From assembly GCF_025947365.1 (NCBI RefSeq), contig NZ_CP110012.1, forward strand, positions 5,084,001 through 5,148,000: a DNA stretch of 64,000 nucleotides, given 5' to 3'. The notes beneath the pieces were generated by a model, which saw nothing but the letters and a program-made list of their open reading frames with translations, did no database searches and had not been told where the DNA came from. Position 1 is the first letter of the stretch. Every line of letters begins with the position of its first letter. Positions 40,001-48,613 of this stretch are shown here, piece after piece. Origin of the DNA: Flavobacterium sp. N502540. Its GTDB lineage: Bacteria > Bacteroidota > Bacteroidia > Flavobacteriales > Flavobacteriaceae. The position numbers were made by a program, and so were the translations under genes.

Positions 40001-41245
40001 GTCAGTGTATTTCAATGGATGAACGTTGCCAAGCCTTTTGAAAAAACAATAAAAGGCGTCTGGCGCTCCAACCATCACGCCTATCTGGACATAGAGAATT
40101 TTGCCAATGCAGAGGTATTTTTAACAGCATCACATCCGCCACAACCTGCTTTTGATCTGTCTGTGGGCGAACGATTGCCTATTGAGCGAACTCCTTTGGA
40201 AATCTATGAGAAACATATGTTTCATGGAGAAAAATATCAGGGTATTACGGTTGTATCAGCTGTTGGAAAGAAAGGTATTACAGGGCAAATAAAAGGTAAT
40301 GGCGGTAAAGGTTCCTTATTGGATAATGCCGGACAATTATTTGGATTGTGGCTGCAACTTACCTTAACCAAAGACCGCATTGCTTTTCCGGTCAAAATCA
40401 AACAAATTGAATTCTTCGAAGATATGCACGATCAGGACGGTGTGTTTGAGTGTACCTGTATACTGACTGAATTAAACGATGAATTTGCTATCGCCGACAT
40501 TGTACTGCAAAGAGACGGAAAAGTTTGGTGTGCGATAAAAGGATGGCAAAACCGAAGATTAGAAATTGACGAACCTTTATGGAATGTTTCCATGTCTCCA
40601 CTCCATAACCGTCTGTCAGAAGAAATTGCCCCACAAGTCTTTTTCTTTCATCAGGCCTACTCACGCGTAAGTTCCTGGGACTTTATACTGAAACGTTATT
40701 TCAATCAAAGAGAAAAACAATACTATCAGGAGCTCCTGCCCAACCGCAGAAAAAACTGGATGGTGAGCCGTGTAGCAGTAAAAGATGCCGTACGACAGGT
40801 GCTGAGTGAAAAGAAAAATCAGCCCAGTTATCCTATCACCTTTGAGATTTATTCTGATAAAGCAGGCAAACCTCATCTTAAAGGTAATGCTACAGAACAG
40901 ATTCAGATCTCACTGGCACATAAAGGAAAAGATGCTGTAGCCATTGCGCGGCACGATAAACCGGTTGGTATTGACATGGAAATCATTGCTGAACGCAGTC
41001 CTGAATTTTATCAGTTGGTATTCACCGATACAGAATCAGCCTTATTAGAAGAACGAGATCAGGCCGAATGGACCACCCGATTTTGGGTAGCAAAAGAAGC
41101 TTATGGAAAATTATTGGGAACGGGGCTGAAAGGTAACCCAAAAAGACACGAAGTAACCTGCATACAAGGCGATCATCTGTGGATCGATCAAATAGAAATT
41201 AAAACAATCAAACACCTAAATTATATTATCGGATGGACACTTTAG
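37013..41245 (+). CDS. Polyketide synthase subunit: KS-AT-DH with C-terminal phosphopantetheinyl transferase
   Basis: 1410 aa, starting 21 bases after the first synthase. The KS (residues 1-~455) has Cys207 in DAACASA, His342 in HGTGT and His381 in SNIGH, so it looks catalytically complete. A short AT-like domain (~540-850) has Ser605 in GHSLGEW and SGFHSPF. A hot-dog dehydratase (~935-1190) has His944 in THPYLIDH and a DNAGQLFGLW segment. The C-terminal ~200 residues are an Sfp-type phosphopantetheinyl transferase (GIDMEII, WVAKEAYGKLLG). No ACP is fused; the tandem ACPs of the first protein and the free ACP downstream would be its partners and the transferase would prime them. The KS-AT-DH-PPT order echoes PfaC and enediyne PKS ends, but the combination is its own. 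Confidence 0.9.
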   Translation: MKKTDIAIVGLSCLFPGAKNAEEFWQNIINKVDSTQVVPADRIDPVHFNDSKEATDRFYCNRGGFIPDYEFDPTAFGILPLAVEGTEPDHLLTLELVQKALEDAGVFRKKVSLERTGIVIGKGNYTGPGATRAIEIVRTGEQIFSLLQELLPEVSSSDIEKIKQAFQERKGRFSADTAMGLIPNLVASLVSNRFNLGGVAFTVDAACASALVAVDHAVQELQRGRSDMMIAGGVHTGQNAAFWSIFSQLGALSHQQQIKPFSEDADGLLIGEGCGFVVLKRLEDAIRDQDKIYAVIKGVGISSDGNGTSVMSPSVKGQLKALEQAWTQANLNKEQIGYLEAHGTGTPLGDKTELQTLAQFFGKEETAARAGIGSVKSNIGHAMPAAGIAGLIKTCLALHHDILPPTLYCENPTASIQDTRFTPIQEAKNWSQAGLPKIAAVNAFGFGGINAHVVLEGYDIPKKDEVLLLARETHEALLSALQDNDTSVGNGDYRIALFDPTPERIQKAIKIVSKNNAWRNKQDIWYTSTPLLQNGGKLAFVFPGLDGLEKGEVETVSRYFGLTAPIETAGEGLLNDALGIFNNCGILDSSLKKLGIYPDMNAGHSLGEWLAGYASDLAEASSVKDLIDVLDPKTFELKDSKFIAIGAGLEEVKPLIEQIPNLYVSNDNCPHQVILCGTNAALQELTPLLKSKQIFHQVLPFQSGFHSPFVADKLDVILAGMEKVQFQKTKIPLWSATTLLPYPADQKSIRKLSAEHLVQPVRFRELTEKLYAEGVRFFIQVGTGGLIGFIDDTLKGSPFSTLASSVANRTALAQLQRVVAALFVEGKVLALDFLDIQNHRKIVPKKGIKLQLGSPIIRDFEAIQNLRKSIHTVQPKKVLTEAKVSHPLVRAFQENIADMIRMQEEVLDVFQNQGEAAVLTPVLTKKQLIDSPFAKTLHVNLDTHPYLIDHSLLRQPKGWLDVADMEPVIPMTMIFELLAEAAQAEQPETKIHKIMNVSVFQWMNVAKPFEKTIKGVWRSNHHAYLDIENFANAEVFLTASHPPQPAFDLSVGERLPIERTPLEIYEKHMFHGEKYQGITVVSAVGKKGITGQIKGNGGKGSLLDNAGQLFGLWLQLTLTKDRIAFPVKIKQIEFFEDMHDQDGVFECTCILTELNDEFAIADIVLQRDGKVWCAIKGWQNRRLEIDEPLWNVSMSPLHNRLSEEIAPQVFFFHQAYSRVSSWDFILKRYFNQREKQYYQELLPNRRKNWMVSRVAVKDAVRQVLSEKKNQPSYPITFEIYSDKAGKPHLKGNATEQIQISLAHKGKDAVAIARHDKPVGIDMEIIAERSPEFYQLVFTDTESALLEERDQAEWTTRFWVAKEAYGKLLGTGLKGNPKRHEVTCIQGDHLWIDQIEIKTIKHLNYIIGWTL

Positions 41246-41532
41246 ACACAACATTAAAAAGAAATCATGAGGAGTTATTCAACCTTTTAAAAGGTTTTAT
41301 TACAGAAATTATTGGTGAAGAATTTGTAGAAGAAATGGATATCACTCCGGAAAGTTCATTCACCAAAGATCTGGAAATGGACAGTATAGAGATTGTATCT
41401 TTTTCAGAAAAAATCAAAGGACACTTTGGCGATCAGATCGATTTCACGGGCTGGCTGTCTGCTATGGATTTGGATGAACTGATCAATCTTGATCTGAATA
41501 AGATCATTAATTATATCTACGAATGCCAATAA
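41233..41532 (+). CDS. Free acyl carrier protein
   Basis: 99 aa, acidic and helical, with the 4'-phosphopantetheine site at Ser51 in LEMDSIEIVS. The gene overlaps the end of the synthase gene by 13 bases and the start of the hydrolase gene by 10, a sign of tight co-translation. It may carry the starter or the finished acyl chain to the hydrolase or acyltransferases, a role separate from the tandem ACPs of the megasynthase. Confidence 0.88.
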   Translation: MDTLDTTLKRNHEELFNLLKGFITEIIGEEFVEEMDITPESSFTKDLEMDSIEIVSFSEKIKGHFGDQIDFTGWLSAMDLDELINLDLNKIINYIYECQ

Positions 41533-42305
41533 TCACTATTAATAATAAAAAAGTTCACGTACAGGAACTCAATAAAGGTGCTGAAGATACCGTGGTACTA
41601 ATCCACGGTATGTTTAGTAATCTTTCTATTTATTATTTTAACATTGCTCCCATTTTGGCACAGCACTTTCATGTGGTGATGTATGATCTAAAAAGTCATG
41701 GCCGAAGTGAGCGTACCTTAGAAGGATATGATTTAGAAAATATGTCCTCCGATTTAATCGCAATGATGGATTGCCTCCAAATCAAAAAAGCGCAACTTGT
41801 TGGTTATAGCTTTGGCGGACTTATTGCTCTCCAAACGGCTTTGAGAGCCCCTGAACGTGTAGATCAATTGGTTATCATCGAAGCACCCGATCCGCAAGAT
41901 GAAAAGGCACGAGGTATAATCGAAGCTTACAGTAAGGAATTTCTCGAACATTACATCGCCAATTTTACAGATACCACAAAAGTGAAAATGGGAAAAAGAC
42001 AATTCGAAAAAAACCATCGGTTATACGAGTTTTTATTTCACCAGACCAGTATCAAAGCAGATATGGTTAAAGAAAAAGATTTTCTGTATCAGGTCCTTAT
42101 TTCCGAATTACGCATACCCACTCTGTTACTCTATGGATCAGCTTCCGACTGTAAACCGACAGGAGAATGGTTAGAGTCTCAAATTGGTACAGCCGAGCTG
42201 AAACTCATCGATGGCGATCACAATATTCCCATTCAGGCTCCCATTCAGATAGCAGAAACTATTGTTCAATTTTTAACTAACCCTTTATTACAGAACTATG
42301 GCTAA
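41523..42305 (+). CDS. Alpha/beta hydrolase (possible thioesterase of the polyketide operon)
   Basis: 260 aa. It shows VVLIHGMFSN (oxyanion region), the nucleophile elbow GYSFGG with Ser96, LLYGSASDCKP (probable acid Asp) and DGDHNIP with His233. There is no signal peptide, so it acts in the cytoplasm. No thioesterase is fused to the synthases, so release of the chain from an ACP is a natural role. Family members are diverse, so hydrolysis of an ester or a transacylation is also possible. It overlaps the genes on both sides (10 and 8 bases). Confidence 0.82.
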   Translation: MPIITINNKKVHVQELNKGAEDTVVLIHGMFSNLSIYYFNIAPILAQHFHVVMYDLKSHGRSERTLEGYDLENMSSDLIAMMDCLQIKKAQLVGYSFGGLIALQTALRAPERVDQLVIIEAPDPQDEKARGIIEAYSKEFLEHYIANFTDTTKVKMGKRQFEKNHRLYEFLFHQTSIKADMVKEKDFLYQVLISELRIPTLLLYGSASDCKPTGEWLESQIGTAELKLIDGDHNIPIQAPIQIAETIVQFLTNPLLQNYG

Positions 42306-44703
42306 ATTTGTATTTGTTGTTCCACCGCTAACAGGTCATGTCAATCCAACATTGAGTATTGGTGCCGAGCTTTTAGAAAGAGGACATAAAGTAGCATGGA
42401 TCAGTCTTGACCAAAACTTAGAGTCTAAACTTCCTGCAGGCGGACAATTATTGCTTATCCAATACGATCAGACTGACGAAGAAAAAAGAGAGAGCGAACA
42501 CTATCTGGATATCATTTCAAAAAAGGTCGTTTACGGTATTGACAGTATCAAGTTTTTATACGAAGAAGTGTTGATTCCTTTAAACAGACATTGTTATAAT
42601 GGAATTGTTAAGCTGTTGGAAATTTATCAGCCGGATTTAGTCATTGGTGATCATCAATTATTTGCAGCGGCAATTGCGGCAAAAAAAGTGAATCGTCCTT
42701 ATGCGACCTCCGTAACTGCCCCGGCAGCAATCAAAATTATTAGTGAGTTACCAAAAGTACACGAATGGGAAGTCAATCAGATCATAGCTTTACAAGAAGA
42801 GCTTGGTGTCAAAGAAAACCAATCACTGGCTTGCTCTGATCTTCTTACTTTAGTGTTAACCTCTCCCTATTTCTTTGGAGAAATGGATCTCAACTCAAAC
42901 TATCAATTTACAGGTCCGGTAATAACAGAACGCCGTTTGTCGTGCGCTTTCGATTGGGAGCGTTTAAAAAGTAGTCCAGGGAAAAAAGTCTTAGTCAGCA
43001 TCGGCACCACGTTCGACCACGAGCATAAGAAAGTATTTTTCCAAAAGGTAATCGATGCCTTTCAGGACGAAGATCTAACGGTTGTAGTGGTTTCAGATCC
43101 AGATTTATTTGATCAGTGGCCTGAAAATTTTATGGTCTATGTGCAAATCCCACAATTGGATTTGTTACCTCATTTAGATGCTGTCGTGTGCCATGGCGGA
43201 CACAACACCGTTTCTGAAGCCCTTTCACAGGGTCTGCCACTCGTTGTTATTCCAATTGCATACGATCAGTCACATGTTGCAGGGCGTGTCGTACGTACCG
43301 GAGCGGGTGAACGTCTCAATTTTAACCGATTTAAAGCAAATCATCTAAAAAATAGTGTTCATGATATCCTGAATAATCCTCAATATCGGGAAGCCGCCGT
43401 CAAAGTACGCCAATCTTTTATAGATGCAGGCGGAACGAAGACCGCAGCAGATCTACTGGAACATGCTATAATTTCTGCGCAGCGATCTACTGAATCTCCG
43501 GCCAAATTTCTCGTTGTTGTTCCGCCATTTTTCGGACATATCAGTCCAACATTAAGTTTGGGTGCCAGTTTATTGGCCCGGGGTCATGAAGTCAAATGGT
43601 TCGGTATTACACCATTGGCGAAGGAACATATTCCGACAGGAGGAACTTATATCTATCCCGAGGAAGATCTCCTACCTTATCAGGAGGAACTTCAGCGAAT
43701 ATTAAAACGACAAGACGATGGCCCATCTTGTTCGGGACCGGAAGTCATGAAACTGGCACTGGAAGAAACCTATGTTCCATTTGCCAAAATGATGATGCCA
43801 GGCTTAGAAACACTACTCGGTCACTGGCAGCCTGATGTAATCATTAATGACTGTATCACTTTTGGCGGCGCTTTGTTCGCACACAAACATCGTATCCCTT
43901 CTGTGACAACAACCCCAGTACCACCGGATGTTATGGGGGACACCGAGAAAAGTGCTCCTAAAATATTTGAATGGCAGCAAAATCTTATCAAAGAGCTGCA
44001 AAAAGAAGTCGGTATTTCTGATGAGGGGATATTCATACATTCGCATCAATTAAACCTGGTGTTCACCTCGCAATCATTTGCCGGTTTTGAAACCGTTCCT
44101 TCACACATGAAATTTGTAGGTCCGGTAAAAGGCCGTCCCAACAATAGTCCTTTTGACTGGGAACGATTAGCAGCCAGCACAACGCCAAAAATATTTGTGT
44201 CATTGGGTACTTTATTAGTGGATATCCGGAAAGATTTTTTTAGCAAACTCATCGAAGCATTTGCCGATCAGCCCGTTACTATAATTGCCGCGACACCGCC
44301 CGATATATTTGACAAATGGCCTTCTAATTTTATCGTAAATGGTTTTGTTCCACAATCTACATTGATGCCGCATATGGATATGGTGATCTGTCATGGTGGT
44401 TTCAATACCGTAAACGACACCTTTACCAATGGTCTCCCGATGTTGATTACACCAATCGCTTACGATCATTTTCATACCGCAAAGTTGATTGAACAGGCGG
44501 GCTGTGGTATCAGCATTCGATACAAACGACTTCGCATAGAAGATCTTAGAAAAACAGTCTTTGAGCTTTTAGAAAACCCTAAATACAGAAATGCCGCCAA
44601 AGAAGTGCAAACCGCTTTTCTAACCGCAGGCGGCAATGACAAAGCAGTTGCATTATTAGAAGATTTTGTAAAACAAGAACGTTTGGTATTAGCTTCAGTA
44701 TAA
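42298..44703 (+). CDS. Tandem-fused MGT/UGT-type glycosyltransferase (two GT1 units)
   Basis: 801 aa made of two homologous ~400-residue units. Each starts alike: residues 1-25 (MAKFVFVVPPLTGHVNPTLS) and ~402-425 (PAKFLVVVPPFFGHISPTLS). Each carries a donor-site signature, CHGGHNTVSEAL near 300 and CHGGFNTVNDTF near 699. Macrolide- and zeaxanthin-type GT1 enzymes of this kind are normally single units of ~400 aa. The fusion suggests that two sugars are added, or that one unit is structural; the His in GHV/GHI is kept in both. It probably glycosylates the polyketide or lipid product. Confidence 0.88.
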   Translation: MAKFVFVVPPLTGHVNPTLSIGAELLERGHKVAWISLDQNLESKLPAGGQLLLIQYDQTDEEKRESEHYLDIISKKVVYGIDSIKFLYEEVLIPLNRHCYNGIVKLLEIYQPDLVIGDHQLFAAAIAAKKVNRPYATSVTAPAAIKIISELPKVHEWEVNQIIALQEELGVKENQSLACSDLLTLVLTSPYFFGEMDLNSNYQFTGPVITERRLSCAFDWERLKSSPGKKVLVSIGTTFDHEHKKVFFQKVIDAFQDEDLTVVVVSDPDLFDQWPENFMVYVQIPQLDLLPHLDAVVCHGGHNTVSEALSQGLPLVVIPIAYDQSHVAGRVVRTGAGERLNFNRFKANHLKNSVHDILNNPQYREAAVKVRQSFIDAGGTKTAADLLEHAIISAQRSTESPAKFLVVVPPFFGHISPTLSLGASLLARGHEVKWFGITPLAKEHIPTGGTYIYPEEDLLPYQEELQRILKRQDDGPSCSGPEVMKLALEETYVPFAKMMMPGLETLLGHWQPDVIINDCITFGGALFAHKHRIPSVTTTPVPPDVMGDTEKSAPKIFEWQQNLIKELQKEVGISDEGIFIHSHQLNLVFTSQSFAGFETVPSHMKFVGPVKGRPNNSPFDWERLAASTTPKIFVSLGTLLVDIRKDFFSKLIEAFADQPVTIIAATPPDIFDKWPSNFIVNGFVPQSTLMPHMDMVICHGGFNTVNDTFTNGLPMLITPIAYDHFHTAKLIEQAGCGISIRYKRLRIEDLRKTVFELLENPKYRNAAKEVQTAFLTAGGNDKAVALLEDFVKQERLVLASV

Positions 44704-44706
44704 AAT

Positions 44707-45978
44707 ATGAAAAGAAGATTGTTATTTGGAGAGCGTATGCTTTTGGGAGAAGGAAAAGACCCCTTCCATGTTGTTATTCCTTTTCGCCTGCGCGGTGTAA
44801 TTGAGGAAAAAGAGATTCAGTATGCTTTGGGCAGACTTCAGAAAAAACATCCCTGGTTACGGGCATGTATCCATATTGATAAAAAAAACATCCCATGGTT
44901 TGAATTATCTAAGCTACCGAATCCAATTCCTATCCGTATTGTAGATCAAAAAAGAGAAGAGGACTGGCAACAAGAAACTATGCGAGAATTGCAGACACTC
45001 TTTGATTATAAAAACAAACCTTTGATCCGCCTGGTGTGGATCAAAGGAAATGATACCTCAGATATGCTGCTGACTTTTCATCACTGTCTGTGCGACGGTG
45101 GTGCTGCGATGAATTTGATTCATGAATTTTTAAAAGTATTGGATGATCCTACAGCAGATATAGGCATTGAAAATCCTATTTTAGGCATCCAGGACGTTGT
45201 TCCTTCCCTTATTTTAAATAGTAACAGACAAAGATTCAAAGCAAAAATGATTGGTCGACTGGCAACATTCGCCATCAAATGCATTCCCGTCAGCAAAAAA
45301 GCGATTGATCGACAGACAGACTATTTCATTCATTGGAAATTAGATCCAGCCACGAGTCAAGAGCTTGTTTCCCATTGTCAATCACTAGCCATCACCGTCA
45401 ATACTTTTTTAAGTGCTATCGTATTGGACACTTTTAAAAAAGTACGCGGAAACAAAGCCTTTAATAAGGTTTCTTGTCCGGTAGACATCAGACGTTTTGC
45501 TCCTCAGGTAAAAAAAGATCACATTTTCGCTTTCGGTCTGATGATCGTCCTGTCATCAGATCCTAAACTCGATTTCTTAGACAATTTACGTGTCATGCAG
45601 CAGCATGTAGATCGCAAAACCGCCAAACTTAATCCCTATATCACCATGATGGTTATGGAATCTGCTCATAAGGCGTTGAACAACTTTACAAAACTTCTAA
45701 AACGAGGCAAGTCCTCCAACGATTGTATGTTCTCTAACCTGGGACGTATTCAGATACCCCATCAATACCAATCCTTTGCGTTGGAAACTGTTCGCAGTCC
45801 ATCTGTCATTGGCCCATTGGGTAATACAACAACTATCCTTACCTCTACTTATCAAGGTGTTATCGACTTCTCGTTTATGGGAAGTGAAGGTTATTTGCCT
45901 TATCACGAAGCCTTAGCCATTCGTGATGAAATAACTGATTCTATCAAACGCCAATTAAATTATCAAGCAGCCTCATGA
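44707..45978 (+). CDS. Condensation-domain-like acyltransferase (PapA/WS-DGAT fold)
   Basis: 423 aa. The active-site motif HHxxxDG is present as HHCLCDG (residues 125-131). The fold features RLLFGERMLLGEG at the start and a late NLGRIQIPHQY segment fit the family of stand-alone condensation-like acyltransferases that move an acyl group from a carrier protein or CoA onto a hydroxyl or amine. It starts 3 bases after the glycosyltransferase stop and overlaps the next, paralogous gene by 4 bases. A likely job is acylation of the sugar or of the polyketide hydroxyl. Confidence 0.82.
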   Translation: MKRRLLFGERMLLGEGKDPFHVVIPFRLRGVIEEKEIQYALGRLQKKHPWLRACIHIDKKNIPWFELSKLPNPIPIRIVDQKREEDWQQETMRELQTLFDYKNKPLIRLVWIKGNDTSDMLLTFHHCLCDGGAAMNLIHEFLKVLDDPTADIGIENPILGIQDVVPSLILNSNRQRFKAKMIGRLATFAIKCIPVSKKAIDRQTDYFIHWKLDPATSQELVSHCQSLAITVNTFLSAIVLDTFKKVRGNKAFNKVSCPVDIRRFAPQVKKDHIFAFGLMIVLSSDPKLDFLDNLRVMQQHVDRKTAKLNPYITMMVMESAHKALNNFTKLLKRGKSSNDCMFSNLGRIQIPHQYQSFALETVRSPSVIGPLGNTTTILTSTYQGVIDFSFMGSEGYLPYHEALAIRDEITDSIKRQLNYQAAS

Positions 45979-47227
45979 ACAAACGAAAACTCTTATTAGT
46001 GGAACGAATCATGTATGTTGATGCCGCCACCCCTCTAAACTGTGTCTTTACAGCAAAAATCAAAGGTGAAATTCTAAAAGAACAGATCGAAATTGCTTTA
46101 ACAAAAATCCAACACAAGCATCCACTGCTTCGTGCAGAGGTTGATTTACAGGATAAGCAGCATCCGGTTTATGTCCTCAGGGAAAATATGAAACCTATTC
46201 CGCTTCGCATCGTAAAACGTCAAACAGATACCCATTGGTTAGTGGAATCCGAACAGGAATGGTATCGACAGTTTAAAGGCGAAGGCTCCCCTTTGGCTCA
46301 ATTGGTATGGATCAAAGGACAGCAATTCTCTGAATTGTTATGGGTAGTGCCACATTGTATCTGCGATGGAACCAGCATGGTCACTTTGATGCAGGAATTA
46401 CTTGCCTTAATCGATAATCCAACGCTTGATCTTGAACCTTATCCATTATTTCAATCGGTCAACAATTTTCTGGCGCCGCAGTTTGATCATCAAAAAAAGC
46501 ACGCAAAGCAAAGCTTTTTTTATTTTTGGGGAAATTTTTCTTTTTACTGCAACGGAAAAATAAAAAAAGAAATCTCGGAAAAAATTATGCCATTCATTGG
46601 AAATTAGACCCGACAAACTCCGCCGTTATAAAACAAAAATGCAAAGACAGTGGTATTTCGGTACACGCTATTCTTTGTACCGCTTTTATGCAGGCTTTTC
46701 AGGACCTGCAAGGAAAATCAGCGAAAAAAAAGGTAATCAGTCCTATTGATATCCGCCATTTTATTCCTGAAATCAGAAAAGACCAAATGTTTGCCTTTGC
46801 CCCAACGGTGGAACTGTCTTTAAAAAAAGAAAAAAATCAGATACTGGATCAGGCGAAACACATCAAAAAAGATCTTGCTCAAAAAATAGAAAAAATGGAC
46901 GCCCGGGAACTGCTCTGGATGGGTGAACAGATGCACCCTCTGGTACATCGAATGATTGCGCTGCTAAAATCCAGCCGAGGTGCACACGATCTGACGCTGT
47001 CGAATATGGGTAACCTTCAAATCCGGAACGATTACAAAAATTTCATTCTGGAAGATATCTTCAGTCCAACAGTAGCATTTCCCTGGCTAAATTCAAACAC
47101 TTTAGTTACGACTACCTTTAACGATCAAATGGACTTTACCTTAATGTCCAACGAAGACTTCTTATCGAAACAAGAAGCTTCAAAAATTAAAGATAAGGCC
47201 TTGGAAATACTGGCTTTGCCCTTATAA
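45975..47227 (+). pseudogene. Second condensation-like acyltransferase, split by a -1 frameshift
   Basis: Two frames together match the upstream paralogue end to end. Frame 1 (45975-46607, MNKRKLLLVERIMYVDAATP) gives the first half, and a second frame (to 47227) gives the second half beginning near NYAIHWKLDP, equivalent to DYFIHWKLDP in the paralogue. The switch fits the 7-A run at 46562-46568: the zero-frame codons there are AAA AAA preceded by A and followed by G, an in-phase A_AAA_AAA heptamer for -1 slippage. Joined, the protein would be about 417 aa against 423 in the paralogue. The motif is PHCICDG (His127), with the first His of HHxxxDG replaced by Pro but the usual catalytic second His kept. 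It could be a pseudogene, a sequencing error or a programmed frameshift. No other disruption is seen. Confidence 0.65.
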
Positions 47228-47234
47228 ATCACAT

Positions 47235-47771
47235 ATGAAAACAGCAGCTCAGACCAAAAAAATATCTCTTAAACGCTTTTTAAGAAAGCGAGCCATTTAC
47301 TATATCCTTCCCAACGTATGTTTCAATTTTATTATTGCTTATGCCAGTTTCCAGGAATTAGGATATACCCATTTTTTTGCCGGTCCTCAAAGCTTAGCAC
47401 GCTTAACATTGCCAATGGCTATCTTTTTGCCTGTAATCCTGACAATGGATATCATCAATCGGGTTATTGTCGCCTCCAAACAAGAATTAATCGAAGTGGC
47501 AATAGATCATAAGCTGAATAAAAACAAGTTTATAACAAAATTATGCCTCTTGCACGGCATCACAACCGGTTTACTGGTATTAACAATATTGCTTCTTGCA
47601 CAGCAGAGCTTAACGGTTAACCATAAATTAGATCCTACCCTTATGGCTCTTCTGGATGCTGTTCTTGCGGGCCTGCTTTCGATATTGTTTACTTATCTTC
47701 CCATCTACAGGTTAAAAAAACATTTTCACCAACCTCTGTCAAAGGTGCAGATAGAAACTGCTAACCATTAA
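47235..47771 (+). CDS. Small membrane protein, last gene of the polyketide operon
   Basis: 178 aa with about four hydrophobic segments (YYILPNVCFNFIIAYASF, LARLTLPMAIFLPVILTM, KLCLLHGITTGLLVLTILLL and LDAVLAGLLSILFTYL) and basic loops. I do not recognise the family. It begins 7 bases after the acyltransferase, so it is co-transcribed; a role in moving or anchoring the lipid product is possible. A weak terminator-like hairpin follows. Confidence 0.7.
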   Translation: MKTAAQTKKISLKRFLRKRAIYYILPNVCFNFIIAYASFQELGYTHFFAGPQSLARLTLPMAIFLPVILTMDIINRVIVASKQELIEVAIDHKLNKNKFITKLCLLHGITTGLLVLTILLLAQQSLTVNHKLDPTLMALLDAVLAGLLSILFTYLPIYRLKKHFHQPLSKVQIETANH

Positions 47772-47808
47772 CAAGGTAGCATTATTCAACTAGTATCAAT
47801 CAATACTC

Positions 47809-47831
47809 AAAAGCTGTAATTAGGCTTTTAA
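47809..47831 (+). terminator. Terminator-like hairpin after the polyketide operon
   Basis: AAAAGC (47809-47814) pairs with GCTTTT (47824-47829) across a 9-base loop. The right arm itself ends in a T run. The stem is short, so the assignment is moderate. Confidence 0.4.
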
Positions 47832-47875
47832 TTCCCTATATTAGCATTTGTTTAACTGCATAAATATAATTAAAA

Positions 47876-48487
47876 ATGAATTTAGGGATTTTCAAGGATT
47901 TTTGGGACGGGCAGCCAAACCATTTGCCTTTTCTAAGTTTAGTAGAACAAACCAGTGACGAATCTCAAAGTTTCAACTTAAAATTAAGTTTTTCGAAATT
48001 AGAAGCCATACTCGAAACAAACTCTGAACAGAAAATTAGTGAAGGTATTAGATTATTATTAGAGCAGGAAAATTGGAGAGCTCACCTAGTAGCATCGGTT
48101 TCATTATTATTGATTAGTCAGGCAAAAAGAGACCGTTTAATTAATTTATACTGGGAAAGGCTTTCTCGTGGTTCTTGGGTTTCTCCCCAAATACTAACCT
48201 CTCTATCAAGATGCGATACCTCTTTTAATACCAAAGGAGAAAAAATACTTACCGAAGGATTTACCATTAACTATTCATCACTGTCATCGATAGATCATCA
48301 TGTATTGCGTGGAGGAGTTCCAACAACTGTCTCTGAAAAAAAAATTATAGCAGCTGTAAATTATTTATTAAATAACATTATTAATGATAATTATGATAAT
48401 GATTCTGGCGGCTCAATAGCCAAAAACTGGAAAGAAAAATTAACTGAATTGATAAAAGAGAACAGAGTGAAACTTGCTTACTTTTAA
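47876..48487 (+). CDS. Hypothetical protein, unrecognised
   Basis: 203 aa, soluble, with no signal peptide or membrane segment. The middle is helical (LLEQENWRAHLVASVSLLLIS, ERLSRGSWVSPQILTSLSR) and may form HEAT-like repeats. I do not recognise a family. It stands alone between the polyketide operon and the convergent decarboxylase gene, in a stretch more AT-rich than the operon. The 13-base string AATTCCCTATATT 34 bases before its ATG also occurs upstream of the precursor peptide gene. An immunity-type or orphan accessory gene is one thought, without direct support. Confidence 0.65.
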   Translation: MNLGIFKDFWDGQPNHLPFLSLVEQTSDESQSFNLKLSFSKLEAILETNSEQKISEGIRLLLEQENWRAHLVASVSLLLISQAKRDRLINLYWERLSRGSWVSPQILTSLSRCDTSFNTKGEKILTEGFTINYSSLSSIDHHVLRGGVPTTVSEKKIIAAVNYLLNNIINDNYDNDSGGSIAKNWKEKLTELIKENRVKLAYF

Positions 48488-48613
48488 AGTTAAACTTTTA
48501 TATAGATTTCATCTATCCTCCAGTTTACTCCCACTCTGTTCTTTTTCTTTTTTTCATCCGAATTTCTAAAGATAATAAGTAATTATAGAAATCTCAAGAC
48601 CACTCCTTTTAAA

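Noticed and set aside
30029..41245. Synthase pair as an enediyne polyketide synthase
   Set aside because: Enediyne synthases are single chains with KS-AT-ACP-KR-DH-PPT and conserved E-genes. Here the chain is split, has tandem PUFA-type ACPs and a fused enoylreductase, and the usual partner genes are absent.
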